Source: CAYQQR01 sp964420035
GTDB lineage: Bacteria > Bacteroidota > Bacteroidia > Bacteroidales > SM23-62
NCBI GenBank assembly: GCA_964420035.1
Contig: CAYQQR010000037.1
Location: forward strand, 1 to 43,889
DNA: 43,889 bases
Reading direction: 5' to 3'
Each line of letters starts with the position of its first letter. Position 1 is the stretch's first letter. A model generated the notes under the pieces. It searched no databases. It saw nothing but the letters and a program-made list of their open reading frames with translations, and was not told the origin of the DNA. The position numbers and the translations under genes were made by a program. Shown here in pieces: positions 31,558-41,016 of the stretch.

Positions 31558-32832
31558 ATGCTGAACAATATACTCGGAACCGTTGCCACGCGGTTTATCA
31601 ATGCCGTTGCGAGTTTTGTCATCGTCATCCTGGTCTCCCGGTGGCTGGGGGCAGACGGACTGGGATCGGTGAACCTGGTGGTGCTGGGCATCAGTATCGC
31701 GGTGATGGCCAGCAATTTTGTGGGCGGCGGCGCCCTGGTGTACCTGGTCCCCCGACACAGGCTCATCCACCTCCTCCTGCCGGCCTATGTCTGGGCCGTC
31801 TTCACCACCGCCCTGGTGGTTGCCGTTTTGCATGCCTTTGAGCTCGTTCCCGCACGGTATTCGCTCGACATCTACATCATTTCCCTGATCCATGCCTTCA
31901 TGACCGTCCACCAGGTCTCCCTGCTGGGAAAGGAAAGGATCCTGAAGAACAACCTGGTCACCCTGACCAGGATCCTGACCATGGTGACCAGTCTGCTGGT
32001 GATCATGCTTGCTCTGGAACACAAAAGCATCGACGCCTATGTTCAATCCCTGTACATATCTTATTCCCTGGCCCTTATCCTGAGTACTGCTTTCATCACG
32101 AAGGAGATTAGGATGGCCCGTATCGCGGGATTTTTCAGGATGATCCATCGCAGCTTGCGCTACGGGATGTTCGTTCAGCTGGCCAACATCATACAGCTGT
32201 TCAACTACCGGCTGGCCTATTTCCTGATCGACGCTTTTCATAACCGGGCCCTGCTGGGGGTTTTTTCCGTAGGCATACAGATCAGCGAAGGAGTCTGGCT
32301 TATCAGCAGGAGCATTGCCATGGTGCAATATTCAAGGATCGCCAATATCAGCGATTCAAAGGAAGCCCTTGAGGTCACGCGAAAGCTGCTCAAATTCACT
32401 TTGATGATCGTCATCACCGTCCTGATCCCCCTCCTGCTGCTTCCGTCGCAGGTGTATGTCTGGATCTTCGGAGAAGAGTTTGACCGGGTCCGTTCGGTGA
32501 TCCTGCTGCTGAGTCCCGGAATTCTGGCCGTAGCCATAAATTCCATATTCAGCCATTTCTTTTCCGGTACCGGCAGGCATCACCTGAATGCTATCGGGGC
32601 AGGCATTGGCCTGGTTTTTACGCTCGGACTGGGATTTCTGCTCATTCCTCCCTTCGGGATCCTGGGGGCCGCCATCACCGCTACCCTGGCTTACTGGGCC
32701 TCCTTTGTTTTCCAGTTGATCATGTTCTTAAGGATCTCTGAATACAAGCCGGGGAGCCTGCTGCCGGATAAAACCGACTTACAATATGCTTTAAAAACGA
32801 TCCTTTCCCTCATGAAAATCCAAATTAATTAA
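31558..32832 (+). CDS. Wzx-like polysaccharide flippase (MOP superfamily)
   Basis: A 424-residue integral membrane protein with about 12 helices, of the polysaccharide-biosynthesis/MATE-like family that flips lipid-linked oligosaccharides across the inner membrane. The N-terminus (NNILGTVATRFINAVASFV) and the following VSRWLGADGLGSVNLVVLG are typical, and the second half starts near RSLRYGMFVQLANIIQ, giving the usual two-lobe duplication. Only 8 bp separate it from the formyltransferase-like gene, so the three genes form one unit: a transferase, a modifying enzyme and an exporter. No polymerase (Wzy) gene is visible in the window, so the glycan may be short or polymerised elsewhere. Confidence 0.9.
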   Translation: MLNNILGTVATRFINAVASFVIVILVSRWLGADGLGSVNLVVLGISIAVMASNFVGGGALVYLVPRHRLIHLLLPAYVWAVFTTALVVAVLHAFELVPARYSLDIYIISLIHAFMTVHQVSLLGKERILKNNLVTLTRILTMVTSLLVIMLALEHKSIDAYVQSLYISYSLALILSTAFITKEIRMARIAGFFRMIHRSLRYGMFVQLANIIQLFNYRLAYFLIDAFHNRALLGVFSVGIQISEGVWLISRSIAMVQYSRIANISDSKEALEVTRKLLKFTLMIVITVLIPLLLLPSQVYVWIFGEEFDRVRSVILLLSPGILAVAINSIFSHFFSGTGRHHLNAIGAGIGLVFTLGLGFLLIPPFGILGAAITATLAYWASFVFQLIMFLRISEYKPGSLLPDKTDLQYALKTILSLMKIQIN

Positions 32833-32884
32833 GAAATTTGCATCCTGGTTGATATTACGCGGTCTCATTAAAGAATAGAAAACC

Positions 32885-33667
32885 ATGGCAATGGCTTTAG
32901 GAAGATCGGCAAATCCGGCCCTGAACAAGAATACCTTCAGGGATTATACCCTATCGCGTGAAGCATCGGGTACCATGACCCTCAACGGGACGGTGAACAA
33001 GGTGCTGATCATGCTGCTGCTGGTCATCGGCACCGCAGTGTATACCTGGAAGATGTATTTTGATGCCGTCAGCCCCGGGCAGATGAGCCCCCCCACGCGC
33101 GTTATCGGCTGGATGATCGGCGGCGGGGTGGCCGGTTTTATTTTCGCCCTGATCACCATATTCAAAAAAACAGCGGCCCGGTATACCGCTCCGCTTTATG
33201 CCCTGTCGGAGGGCTTGTTCCTGGGCGGTATCTCGGCCATCTTCGAGGGCATGTACCCGGGGATCGTTATCCAGGCCGTGGGCCTGACCTTCGGGACCCT
33301 TTTCGTACTCCTGCTGGCCTACAAATCCGGATGGATCAAGGTTACCGAAAACTTCAAGCTGGGGGTGGTGGCCGCCACCGGGGGAGTCTTTATGATATAC
33401 CTGGTATCCTTTATCCTCAGGCTTTTCGGCGTAAATGTGGGATTTATTCATGAAGGCAGCACCTTTGGCATCATCTTCAGCCTGGTGGTGGTAGGTATCG
33501 CGGCCCTGAACCTGGTGCTGGATTTCGACTTCATTGAAAGCGGGGCCGAACAGGGTGCCCCCAAATACATGGAATGGTACGCAGCCTTCGGCCTGATCGT
33601 CACCCTGGTATGGCTCTACCTGGAAATGCTGAGGCTGCTGGCCAAGATCGCCTCCAGCAGGAGCTAA
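32885..33667 (+). CDS. Bax inhibitor-1 / YccA family membrane protein
   Basis: A 260-residue protein with seven helices of the BI-1/YccA superfamily, the longer YccA-like branch with a ~45-residue N-terminal tail (SANPALNKNTFRDYTLSREA). The middle has YALSEGLFLGGISAIFEGM, and the C-terminus has LVLDFDFIESGAEQGAPKYMEWYAAFGL, with the Asp pair that acts as the pH-gated calcium-leak switch in characterised homologues. It acts in the inner membrane; its role in bacteria is not settled. It follows the flippase by 52 bp and precedes the aminotransferase by 15 bp. Confidence 0.9.
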   Translation: MAMALGRSANPALNKNTFRDYTLSREASGTMTLNGTVNKVLIMLLLVIGTAVYTWKMYFDAVSPGQMSPPTRVIGWMIGGGVAGFIFALITIFKKTAARYTAPLYALSEGLFLGGISAIFEGMYPGIVIQAVGLTFGTLFVLLLAYKSGWIKVTENFKLGVVAATGGVFMIYLVSFILRLFGVNVGFIHEGSTFGIIFSLVVVGIAALNLVLDFDFIESGAEQGAPKYMEWYAAFGLIVTLVWLYLEMLRLLAKIASSRS

Positions 33668-33682
33668 CCAAACAAGAACATC

Positions 33683-35197
33683 ATGGACCTGGAAGCCTAT
33701 TTTGATCCATTCAGAAAAAATATTGTGGGTATCGGTGCCGAATATGACTCCCCCTACGGCAGGCAAAAAGTGCTTTATTTCGACTGGCTGGCTTCCGGAA
33801 GGCTCTATGCCCCCGTAGAAAAGCAGATTACCGGAAAATTCGGTCCCTTCGTGGCCAACACCCACACCGAGACCAGCGAGACCGGCACCCGCATGACCCA
33901 CAGCTATTTATGCTCCCACCGGTTGATCAAGCAACATGTGAATGCCGGTCCCAATGACGTGATCATCACGGCCGGTTTCGGCATGACCTCGGTGGTGAAC
34001 AAGCTGCAACGCATCCTGGGGTTCAAAGGCTGCGGCAAATTGCGGAGCAACGACTGCCTGCAGGAGGGTGAGCGGCCCGTGGTCTTTATAACCCATATGG
34101 AGCATCATTCCAATCACACCTCCTGGTACGAGACCTATGCCGAAGTGGTTCTGCTGCAACCCGACAAAGATCTGCTGATCGACCCGGATGAATTACGCGA
34201 CCAGCTTGAAAAATATAAAGACAGAAAATTCAAGATAGGTGCCTTTACAGCCTGTTCCAACGTTACGGGCATCCGGACCCCCTATCACCGGATGGCCCGC
34301 ATCATGCACGAGTATGGCGGACTGTGTTTTGTGGATTTTGCCGCCTCGGCACCCTATGTGAAGATCGACATGCATCCCCGGGACCCCCTGGAAAAGCTGG
34401 ATGCCATCTATTTTTCACCCCACAAGTTTTTGGGCGGACCGGGCTCTTCAGGGGTGCTGATCTTCGATTCCAGCATGTACCATAACGAAATACCCGACAA
34501 CCCGGGGGGAGGGACCGTCGACTGGACCAATCCGTGGGGACAGTATAAATACGTAGATAACATAGAGATCAGAGAGGACGGAGGGACCCCGGGCTTTTTG
34601 CAATCCATACGCACAGCACTGGCCATCAGGCTGAAGGAACAGATGGGCGTGGATAAAATCCTGCAGCGGGAAGAGCAGCTGGTACGGCAGTGCCTCAAGG
34701 GATTGCGGTCCGTTCCCGGGATTAAAATCCTGGCCGATAATGTGGACGACCGCCTGGGGGTGATCTCCTTTTACCATGAAAAGATACACTTCAACCTGAT
34801 GGTGAAACTGCTCAGCGACCGCTTTGGCATACAGGTCCGGGGCGGCTGTGCCTGTGCCGGCACTTACGGTCATTTCCTGCTGGAGGTCACCCATGAAAAA
34901 TCGGATGCCATCACCCGGAAGATCAATCATGGCGATCTCTCGGAAAAGCCAGGCTGGGTAAGAGTTTCACTGCATCCTACCATGAAGGACGAGGAGGTGG
35001 ACCATTTTACAGGGGCAGTGAAACAAATAATTCAACATGCCAAGGAATGGCAAAAAGATTATATATATTTACCTGAAAAGAACGAGTTTATTCATCATAA
35101 AGAATTGGAAAACCAGGGATTTAAAGTTGACGAATGGTTTAACCTGCCCGGCGATACGAAAACAACTAAGCTGAAATCAAGCTATGAAACTTATTGA
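33683..35197 (+). CDS. Class V aminotransferase (cysteine desulfurase-like) of unknown substrate
   Basis: A 504-residue cytosolic PLP enzyme of fold type I. The PLP lysine is in AIYFSPHKFLGGPGSSGVL, the Asp-x-Ala of FVDFAASAPY binds the cofactor ring, and the His of THMEHHSN stacks on it. The C-terminal domain has GGCACAGTYGHFLL, a Cys-containing loop reminiscent of SufS/CsdA, which in true desulfurases carries the persulfide cysteine. It is about 100 residues longer than SufS, and no iron-sulfur assembly gene is nearby, so its donor substrate is unknown. The last 14 bp overlap the next gene, indicating co-transcription. Confidence 0.87.
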   Translation: MDLEAYFDPFRKNIVGIGAEYDSPYGRQKVLYFDWLASGRLYAPVEKQITGKFGPFVANTHTETSETGTRMTHSYLCSHRLIKQHVNAGPNDVIITAGFGMTSVVNKLQRILGFKGCGKLRSNDCLQEGERPVVFITHMEHHSNHTSWYETYAEVVLLQPDKDLLIDPDELRDQLEKYKDRKFKIGAFTACSNVTGIRTPYHRMARIMHEYGGLCFVDFAASAPYVKIDMHPRDPLEKLDAIYFSPHKFLGGPGSSGVLIFDSSMYHNEIPDNPGGGTVDWTNPWGQYKYVDNIEIREDGGTPGFLQSIRTALAIRLKEQMGVDKILQREEQLVRQCLKGLRSVPGIKILADNVDDRLGVISFYHEKIHFNLMVKLLSDRFGIQVRGGCACAGTYGHFLLEVTHEKSDAITRKINHGDLSEKPGWVRVSLHPTMKDEEVDHFTGAVKQIIQHAKEWQKDYIYLPEKNEFIHHKELENQGFKVDEWFNLPGDTKTTKLKSSYETY

Positions 35198-36404
35198 GGT
35201 CACCGACAGGAAGACCCGGAAAGAGTTTTTACAGGTACCCAAGATCCTATATAAGAATGACCCCTTCTGGGTTTGCCAGCTGGACCGGGAGATTAATGCG
35301 GCCTTCAACCCCAAAGAAAATGTCTACCTGAAAAACGGGGAGGCCATCCGGTGGGTTCTGAAGAACGACCAGAACCGCCTGATTGGCAGGATTGCGGCTT
35401 TTTACAATAAGGTCACCTCCATGGCCGAAACGCCGCCCTCAGGAGGAATTGGCTGGTTCGAATGCATCGACGACCGCCAGGCGGCATCCATCATGTTCGA
35501 TGCAGCCAGGGACTGGCTCCAGGAACGCGGCCTGGAAGCCATGGACGGTCCGATCAATTTCGGGGAAACGGAAAGCAACTGGGGATTGCTTGTGGAAGGA
35601 TTTTCAAATCCCGGCTATGGCATGACCTACCATTTTCCATATTATAAGGACCTTTTTGAAGATTATGGTTTCCAGGTCTATTTTAAGCAATACAGCTACC
35701 ACCTGGATATAAAGAAACCCTTCCCGGAAAGATTCTGGAAGATTGCCGACTGGATCGCCAAAAAGCCGGATTACCATTTCAGGCATTTCACTTTTAAGGA
35801 CCAGGAAAAATTTATCGACGATATGGTCTATATCTACAACGAAGCCTGGAAGGATTTTAAGGAGAACTTCACCCCCCTGCAGCGGGAAAAAGTGCAGGAA
35901 GGACTGAAAGCCGCGAGACCCATCATCGATCCGGAGATCATATGGTTCGCCTACCATAAGGAGGAGCCTGTTGGTTTTTATATCATGTTTCCCGATGTCA
36001 ACCAGATATTGAAACACCTGGATGGCCGGATGACCCCCTGGAACATGCTCCGCTTCCTGTTGATGAAAAAGAGGAAGAAAATGACCCGGATCCGGGCCAC
36101 CGTGGCCGGCATCGTTCCAAAATTCAGGAACTCAGGGATAGAATCAGCCATTTTCAGGCAGCTGAGCAAGGTGATGGAACACCGGCCCCACTACCGGGAG
36201 ATAGAACTTAGCTGGGTAGGCGATTTCAATCCCAGGATGCGTGCCATCTACGAAGCCGTAGGCGGGGAGCTGGCCAAGATACATCATACCTACCGCTATC
36301 TCTTCGACAGGAACGCCAAATTCGTGCGCTTCATGCCCGAAGCTTTCGAAAAAGAAAAGAAGATGGAGCAGAAGAAGAAGGTGCAGCAGGAGATTAAAAC
36401 ATAA
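35184..36404 (+). CDS. GNAT-like acyltransferase protein
   Basis: A 406-residue cytosolic protein. The N-terminal third (DRKTRKEFLQVPKILYKNDPFWV) and the C-terminal third (TVAGIVPKFRNSGIESAIFRQLS, then IELSWVGDFNPRMRAIYEAVGGE) carry the GNAT acetyl-CoA-binding pattern, where the R-x-x-G-x-x-S/A loop binds the pyrophosphate. The N-terminal half seems to hold a second, degenerate GNAT fold. This arrangement is common in Bacteroidota, but I know no substrate. It overlaps the aminotransferase gene by 14 bp. The end is Lys/Glu rich (EKEKKMEQKKKVQQE), a probable charged tail. Confidence 0.75.
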   Translation: MKLIEVTDRKTRKEFLQVPKILYKNDPFWVCQLDREINAAFNPKENVYLKNGEAIRWVLKNDQNRLIGRIAAFYNKVTSMAETPPSGGIGWFECIDDRQAASIMFDAARDWLQERGLEAMDGPINFGETESNWGLLVEGFSNPGYGMTYHFPYYKDLFEDYGFQVYFKQYSYHLDIKKPFPERFWKIADWIAKKPDYHFRHFTFKDQEKFIDDMVYIYNEAWKDFKENFTPLQREKVQEGLKAARPIIDPEIIWFAYHKEEPVGFYIMFPDVNQILKHLDGRMTPWNMLRFLLMKKRKKMTRIRATVAGIVPKFRNSGIESAIFRQLSKVMEHRPHYREIELSWVGDFNPRMRAIYEAVGGELAKIHHTYRYLFDRNAKFVRFMPEAFEKEKKMEQKKKVQQEIKT

Positions 36405-36580
36405 TTCTGAATTCAGAACTGTTTATTGAGATTAGCAAATAGCTTATTGACGCTTCTCGCGGCAAGCAGCGAGGAACCTTTAGCCCGGCGGAGCCAATCA
36501 TCGATTAATTGTTTATTTTAATGGTGCTCGCTTGCCCCGCGGCAGAGCCACGGGGAACGCGCTCGCGTAATTCAAAATTA
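36405..36580. other. Gene-free spacer with short inverted repeats
   Basis: Starts with CTGAATT/CAGAACT heptamers (36405-36420). GCTCGC-type words are repeated at about 36526-36568. No ORF or RNA gene is recognised. Confidence 0.55.
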
Positions 36581-36762
36581 ACCACCCCCTTTTTGCTTTC
36601 GCAAAAAGTACCCCTCCCTGAAAAGGAGGGGAGTTCGTATATAACTGAAAACCAATAAAATACGAATTCTCCTCTCTGAGGAGCCTGCCGGCAGGCAGGG
36701 AATACCCGAGGTCCTGTAGCGATGGCTTTGCGAGGTAAAGAAAGGGCCGAGGGGGAGGTGGT
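36581..36762. repeat. MITE-like element with imperfect terminal inverted repeats
   Basis: The left end ACCACCCCCT (36581-36590) matches the inverse of the right end AGGGGGAGGTGGT (about 36750-36762). Internal hairpins are CTTTTTGC/GCAAAAAG (36589-36608), CCCCTCC/GGAGGGG (36611-36631) and CTCCTC/GAGGAG (36669-36683), and the palindrome GCCTGCCGGCAGGC is at 36683-36696. No transposase ORF. It lies between the GNAT gene and rpmE2. Confidence 0.65.
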
Positions 36763-36808
36763 GTATCATTCAACAAGAATGAAATTGATTCTTACAATAA
36801 TCTTTTCC

Positions 36809-36840
36809 TTTGTAAGTTTCCAAGCTTTTATTTACTTTTG
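36809..36840 (+). promoter_or_regulatory. Promoter of rpmE2
   Basis: TTTG at 36809-36812, a 20-bp gap, then TACTTTTG at 36833-36840: a full match to the Bacteroidota TTTG-N19-21-TAnnTTTG consensus. It lies 24 bp before the rpmE2 ATG and is the best promoter in the window. Confidence 0.8.
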
Positions 36841-36864
36841 CAACCCTTATAAAGCAGAAGTACC

Positions 36865-37134
36865 ATGAAAGAAAAGATACATCCGAAGAATTACAGAATG
36901 GTGGTGTTCAAAGACATGTCGAACGGGGTTACCTTTATGACCCGTTCCACGGCTGAATCCAGGGAAACCATCAAGATGGAGGACGGAAAGGAATATCCCC
37001 TGATCAAGCTGGAGATATCCAACACTTCGCATCCTTACTATACCGGGAAGATGAAGCTTGTGGATACCGCCGGCCGGGTGGACAAGTTCATGAACCGTTA
37101 CAAGAAGCACTACGATAAGAAGAAGCAGAAATAA
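36865..37134 (+). CDS. rpmE2: Ribosomal protein bL31, type B
   Basis: An 89-residue basic protein of the large ribosomal subunit. The start MKEKIHPKNYRMVVFKDMSNG and the NTSHPYYTGK segment are diagnostic of L31. The four zinc-binding cysteines of the A type are absent, so this is the zinc-independent type B found alone in many Bacteroidota. ATG 36865 is the only sensible start, just after a perfect promoter. A strong terminator follows 18 bp after the stop, making it a single-gene unit. Confidence 0.97.
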   Translation: MKEKIHPKNYRMVVFKDMSNGVTFMTRSTAESRETIKMEDGKEYPLIKLEISNTSHPYYTGKMKLVDTAGRVDKFMNRYKKHYDKKKQK

Positions 37135-37152
37135 GCTTTCCACAGCATGCGG

Positions 37153-37180
37153 AACTCCGGTTGTTCAACCGGAGTTTTTT
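37153..37180 (+). terminator. Rho-independent terminator after rpmE2
   Basis: AACTCCGGTT (37153-37162) and AACCGGAGTT (37167-37176) form a perfect 10-bp stem around GTTC, followed by a T run to 37180. A strong, canonical terminator. Confidence 0.93.
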
Positions 37181-37209
37181 GTATCTTTTGAGTTCTAATC
37201 AGAGTCCTC

Positions 37210-38400
37210 ATGAATCTTATCCTTTTTGATGATTCAAGCCGGGTGCATCTTTTGCCCCTGACCTACACCCGTCCCGTATCCGGATTGAGGGTCGGCATCT
37301 TCACCATAAGGGAAAAATGGGAGAAGATGCTGCAACTTTCTGCCAGTACCCTTACGGAAGAATATCTTTCGGGAAAATTCCCATCAGAAACGGGAGAAGA
37401 CAACCTGCTGGTCAATGCCTCCCTGATTCCCGATGAAAAACTCACGGGATATGTCAGCCGGTTGAAGCAGGGGCAAGTCCTGGTTCGGGGTCAAAGTATC
37501 CTTGCCCTCAGATGTGACAGGGAGACTGCCGGAGTATTCAACCCGGAACAAATACCGGGCGGGTTCAGACATTTGAACTATGATGGTGAAATCAACAGAC
37601 TTCAATATGGTTATGATATTTTCAGGCTGAACGGCTGGGCCATTGAAAATGATTTTGAGCTTTTCCTGAAAGACAAAAAGACGGAAGCAATACCAAAGTA
37701 TATTAACCTCTACGGTCCTGAAAAAGTATTCATTGAGCCGGATGCAAAGGTCAGTTACGCGAACATCAGTACGGTAAACGGACCGGTATACATCGGAACC
37801 GGTGCCGAGATCATGGAGGGAGCGAACATTCGCGGCCCCTTTGCCCTGTGCCGCTCGGCCACCGTGAAAATGGGAGCCAAAATATACGGACCCACCACCA
37901 TAGGTCCCTTCAGCAAGGTTGGCGGAGAGGTCAATAACTGTGTGTTCCAGGGATTCAGCAATAAGGCGCACGACGGCTTCCTGGGACAATCGGTCATCGG
38001 GGAATGGTGCAATATCGGAGCCGACAGTAACAATTCCAATTTAAAGAACAACTATGCCGAAGTGAAACTATGGAACTATTTCCACCGGAAATTCATGCCC
38101 ACGGGCCTGCAGTTTTGCGGACTGATCATGGGCGATCACTCCAAATGCGGCATCAATACCATGTTCAACACCGGTACGGTGGTCGGGGTGAATGCGAATA
38201 TCTATGGCGCGGGGTTCCCGCGCAATTTTATTCCATCCTTCAGCTGGGGCGGTCCGCGGAAAATGACCGTGTATGAGTTGGAAAAGGCCTTCGAAGTGGC
38301 CGCCATCGTAATGAAAAGAAAAAACCTCGAGCTGGATGATATGAATAAAAAGATACTGGCCCATATTTTCAGGGAAACTGAAAAATACAGGAAAGCATGA
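37210..38400 (+). CDS. GlmU-like nucleotidyltransferase/acyltransferase
   Basis: A 396-residue cytosolic protein of the putative sugar nucleotidyltransferase family found in Bacteroidota. The N-terminal ~190 residues (MNLILFDDSSRVHLLPLTYTRPVS) resemble a degenerate nucleotidyltransferase domain lacking the clear G-x-G-T-R-x-x-P-L-T motif of GlmU. The C-terminal part from ~195 on is a left-handed beta-helix of hexapeptide repeats (VSYANISTVNGPVYIGTGAE, GPTTIGPFSKVGG, IGADSNNSNL), as in acyl/acetyl-transferases and GlmU. It may make a nucleotide-activated sugar or acylate one for cell-envelope glycans. Its direct substrate is not readable. The gene starts 30 bp after the rpmE2 terminator and is followed by lon. 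Confidence 0.82.
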   Translation: MNLILFDDSSRVHLLPLTYTRPVSGLRVGIFTIREKWEKMLQLSASTLTEEYLSGKFPSETGEDNLLVNASLIPDEKLTGYVSRLKQGQVLVRGQSILALRCDRETAGVFNPEQIPGGFRHLNYDGEINRLQYGYDIFRLNGWAIENDFELFLKDKKTEAIPKYINLYGPEKVFIEPDAKVSYANISTVNGPVYIGTGAEIMEGANIRGPFALCRSATVKMGAKIYGPTTIGPFSKVGGEVNNCVFQGFSNKAHDGFLGQSVIGEWCNIGADSNNSNLKNNYAEVKLWNYFHRKFMPTGLQFCGLIMGDHSKCGINTMFNTGTVVGVNANIYGAGFPRNFIPSFSWGGPRKMTVYELEKAFEVAAIVMKRKNLELDDMNKKILAHIFRETEKYRKA

Positions 38401-38499
38401 GTCCGCTCTTTTTGGCATACGAATTGCTCCATTATAATGCACATTATATATTGTGTGAGATATGTCAAGATGACGGTTTAGAAAGGAGCAGAAATACAC

Positions 38500-40956
38500 A
38501 TGACGAAGAAATCTGAAAATTTATTGAAAGACCTGTATATTTCCCATCCCATGGATGAAGAAGGAGATTTTATTCCCCTGATCACCGACGAGAATGAAGA
38601 TGCACTCACCCAGTCAAGTATCCCGGATGTATTGCCCATACTCCCTTTGCGGAATACGGTGCTCTTCCCGGGTGTAGTCATTCCCCTGACGGTAGGCAGG
38701 AAAAAATCAATAAAACTCATCCGCGAGATTTACAAAAAAAGCAGGATACTGGGCACGGTGGCCCAGCAGGACGGTGAAGTAGAGGATCCTAAATTCAATG
38801 AACTCTACCAGGTCGGAACCGTTGCACAGATTGTCAAGATACTGGAGATGCCGGATGAATCCACTTCGGTGATCATCCAGGGAAAACGCAGGTTCCGGGT
38901 TGATTCCCTGGTATCCGAGGAGCCCTATTTTCTGGCCCGGGTGAAAGAGATGGAGGAAGCAAAACCGCCTAAAAAAGACAGGGAATACCAGGCAATCGTG
39001 GGTTCCCTTAAGGATCTCTCGCTGCGAATCATCAAGCTTTCCAGCAATATTCCGCCGGAAACCTCATTTGCAGTAAAGAACATAGAAAGTTCAACCTTCC
39101 TGATCAATTTTATTTGTGCCAACAGCGACATCAGCCTGAAAGACAAGCAAAAACTGCTGGAGATCAGCGACCTGAAGCAAAGGGGTATCATGCTGCTGGA
39201 GTACCTGACCAAAGAGGTGCAGATGCTGGAGCTCAAGAATGACATACAGGCCAAGGTCAAGCTCGACCTGGACCAGCAGCAGCGGGAATACCTGCTGCAG
39301 CAGCAGATGAAAACCATTCAGGATGAACTGGGCGGTAATCCCATAGAGCAGGAGATTGAAGAGTTTCACAAGAGAGCCAAACAAAAGAATTGGAGTAAAG
39401 AGATTGACGAACATTTCAGGAAGGAAACAGAAAAGCTCCGCCGGTTGAATCCCGCTACCGGCGAGTATTCCGTGCAGTATAACTATATCCTGACCTTCCT
39501 GGATATGCCCTGGAACGAATTTACAAAGGATAATTTCAGTCTGAAACGCGCCAAAAGGATACTGGACCGCGATCACAGCGGTTTGGAGAAGGTCAAGGAA
39601 AGAATCCTGGAACACCTGGCCGTTCTGAAACTGAAGGGTGATTTGAAAGCCCCCATCCTTTGTCTTGTCGGTCCCCCGGGAGTCGGTAAAACCTCCCTGG
39701 GTAAATCCATTGCAGAAGCTTTGGGCAGAAAGTATGTCAGAATGTCATTAGGGGGGCTGCATGACGAAGCCGAGATCAGGGGGCACAGGAAAACCTATAT
39801 CGGGGCCATGCCCGGTAGGATCCTTCAGAACATCAAGAAGGCCAAATCGGCCAACCCGGTATTTGTTCTGGACGAGATCGACAAAGTGGGACAGAGCATT
39901 CACGGGGATCCGGCATCGGCCTTGCTTGAGGTATTGGACCCGGAGCAGAACCATAGTTTCTATGACAACTACCTTGAAAAGGAATTCGACCTTTCCAGGG
40001 TCATGTTCATTGCAACGGCTAATCTTACCTCCAGCATACACCCGGCCCTGCTCGACCGTATGGAAATGATCGATATTTCGGGCTACGTGGTTGAAGAAAA
40101 GCTGGAGATTGCAAAAAAACACCTGGTTCCAAAACAGTTGAAGGAAAATGGCATGAAACCCGGACAGGTGACTTTCTCCAAGGCTGTGTTGACGCGCATT
40201 ATTGAAGATTACACCCGGGAATCGGGTGTACGGCAGCTGGACAAGAACCTGGCCAAGGTCCTCCGAACGCTGGCAATGGAGGCCGCAGAGGATGAATATT
40301 TCAAAAAGAAACTCGTTGTCGCTGATCTGAAAAAGATACTGGGCCCGCCCAAATATCTGAAGGATAAATATGAGGGCAATGAGTTTGCCGGGGTGGTAAC
40401 CGGCCTGGCCTGGACGGCCCATGGCGGCGAAATTCTTTTCGTCGAGACCTCCCTGAGTAAGGGAAAGGGGAAACTGACCCTTACCGGTAACCTGGGTGAA
40501 GTGATGAAAGAATCAGCCGTCATTGCCCTGGAATACATTAAGTCGCATTCGGAAAACCTGCAGCTGGACATGGATGTGTTCGAGAACTGGAACGTCCATG
40601 TTCACGTACCGGAAGGAGCCATCCCCAAAGACGGTCCTTCGGCAGGCATTACCATGGCTGCTTCAATGGCCTCGGCATTTACGGGCCGGAAGGTTAAGAA
40701 AAGCATTGCCATGACCGGGGAGATTACCTTGCGGGGCAAAGTTCTGCCCGTTGGCGGCATCAAGGAAAAAATTCTGGCGGCAAAACGGGCCAACATCAGG
40801 GAGATCATACTTTCTGAAGACAACCGCAAGGATGTGGAGGAGATCAAGGAGATGTACCTGGAAGGATTGAAATTCCATTATGTACGCGAAATCATGGATG
40901 TGCTGGATATTGCACTTTTAAAGGAAAAGGCAAAATCCAGGTTGAAGATCGCCTGA
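38500..40956 (+). CDS. lon: ATP-dependent protease Lon
   Basis: An 818-residue cytosolic AAA+ serine protease that degrades misfolded and regulatory proteins. The order is an N-terminal substrate-binding LON domain (PILPLRNTVLFPGVVIPLTV from ~45), a coiled-coil region (QQREYLLQQQMKTIQDELGG), Walker A GPPGVGKTSLG near residue 391, Walker B VFVLDEIDKV, sensor residues, and the protease domain. The catalytic dyad is Ser714 (PKDGPSAGITM) and Lys757 (GGIKEKILAAK), 43 residues apart as in E. coli. Length is close to normal. ATG 38500 follows AAAGGAGC, a good ribosome binding site. The N-terminus has ~40 extra acidic residues before the LON domain, common in Bacteroidota. Confidence 0.98.
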   Translation: MTKKSENLLKDLYISHPMDEEGDFIPLITDENEDALTQSSIPDVLPILPLRNTVLFPGVVIPLTVGRKKSIKLIREIYKKSRILGTVAQQDGEVEDPKFNELYQVGTVAQIVKILEMPDESTSVIIQGKRRFRVDSLVSEEPYFLARVKEMEEAKPPKKDREYQAIVGSLKDLSLRIIKLSSNIPPETSFAVKNIESSTFLINFICANSDISLKDKQKLLEISDLKQRGIMLLEYLTKEVQMLELKNDIQAKVKLDLDQQQREYLLQQQMKTIQDELGGNPIEQEIEEFHKRAKQKNWSKEIDEHFRKETEKLRRLNPATGEYSVQYNYILTFLDMPWNEFTKDNFSLKRAKRILDRDHSGLEKVKERILEHLAVLKLKGDLKAPILCLVGPPGVGKTSLGKSIAEALGRKYVRMSLGGLHDEAEIRGHRKTYIGAMPGRILQNIKKAKSANPVFVLDEIDKVGQSIHGDPASALLEVLDPEQNHSFYDNYLEKEFDLSRVMFIATANLTSSIHPALLDRMEMIDISGYVVEEKLEIAKKHLVPKQLKENGMKPGQVTFSKAVLTRIIEDYTRESGVRQLDKNLAKVLRTLAMEAAEDEYFKKKLVVADLKKILGPPKYLKDKYEGNEFAGVVTGLAWTAHGGEILFVETSLSKGKGKLTLTGNLGEVMKESAVIALEYIKSHSENLQLDMDVFENWNVHVHVPEGAIPKDGPSAGITMAASMASAFTGRKVKKSIAMTGEITLRGKVLPVGGIKEKILAAKRANIREIILSEDNRKDVEEIKEMYLEGLKFHYVREIMDVLDIALLKEKAKSRLKIA

Positions 40957-40982
40957 GAACATCATTTATTGGAGTAATTTCT

Positions 40983-40990
40983 TACTTTTG
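40983..40990 (+). promoter_or_regulatory. Candidate -7 element for the LiaF-like gene
   Basis: TACTTTTG matches TAnnTTTG, 26 bp before ATG 41017. The expected upstream TTTG is missing (only a TTG at the wrong distance). Confidence 0.5.
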
Positions 40991-41016
40991 ATTTAGCATT
41001 TGATCCACTAAACACT

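Noticed and set aside
33683..35197. SufS/IscS cysteine desulfurase for iron-sulfur assembly
   Set aside because: It is longer than SufS and lacks suf/isc neighbours; only the class V aminotransferase fold is supported.
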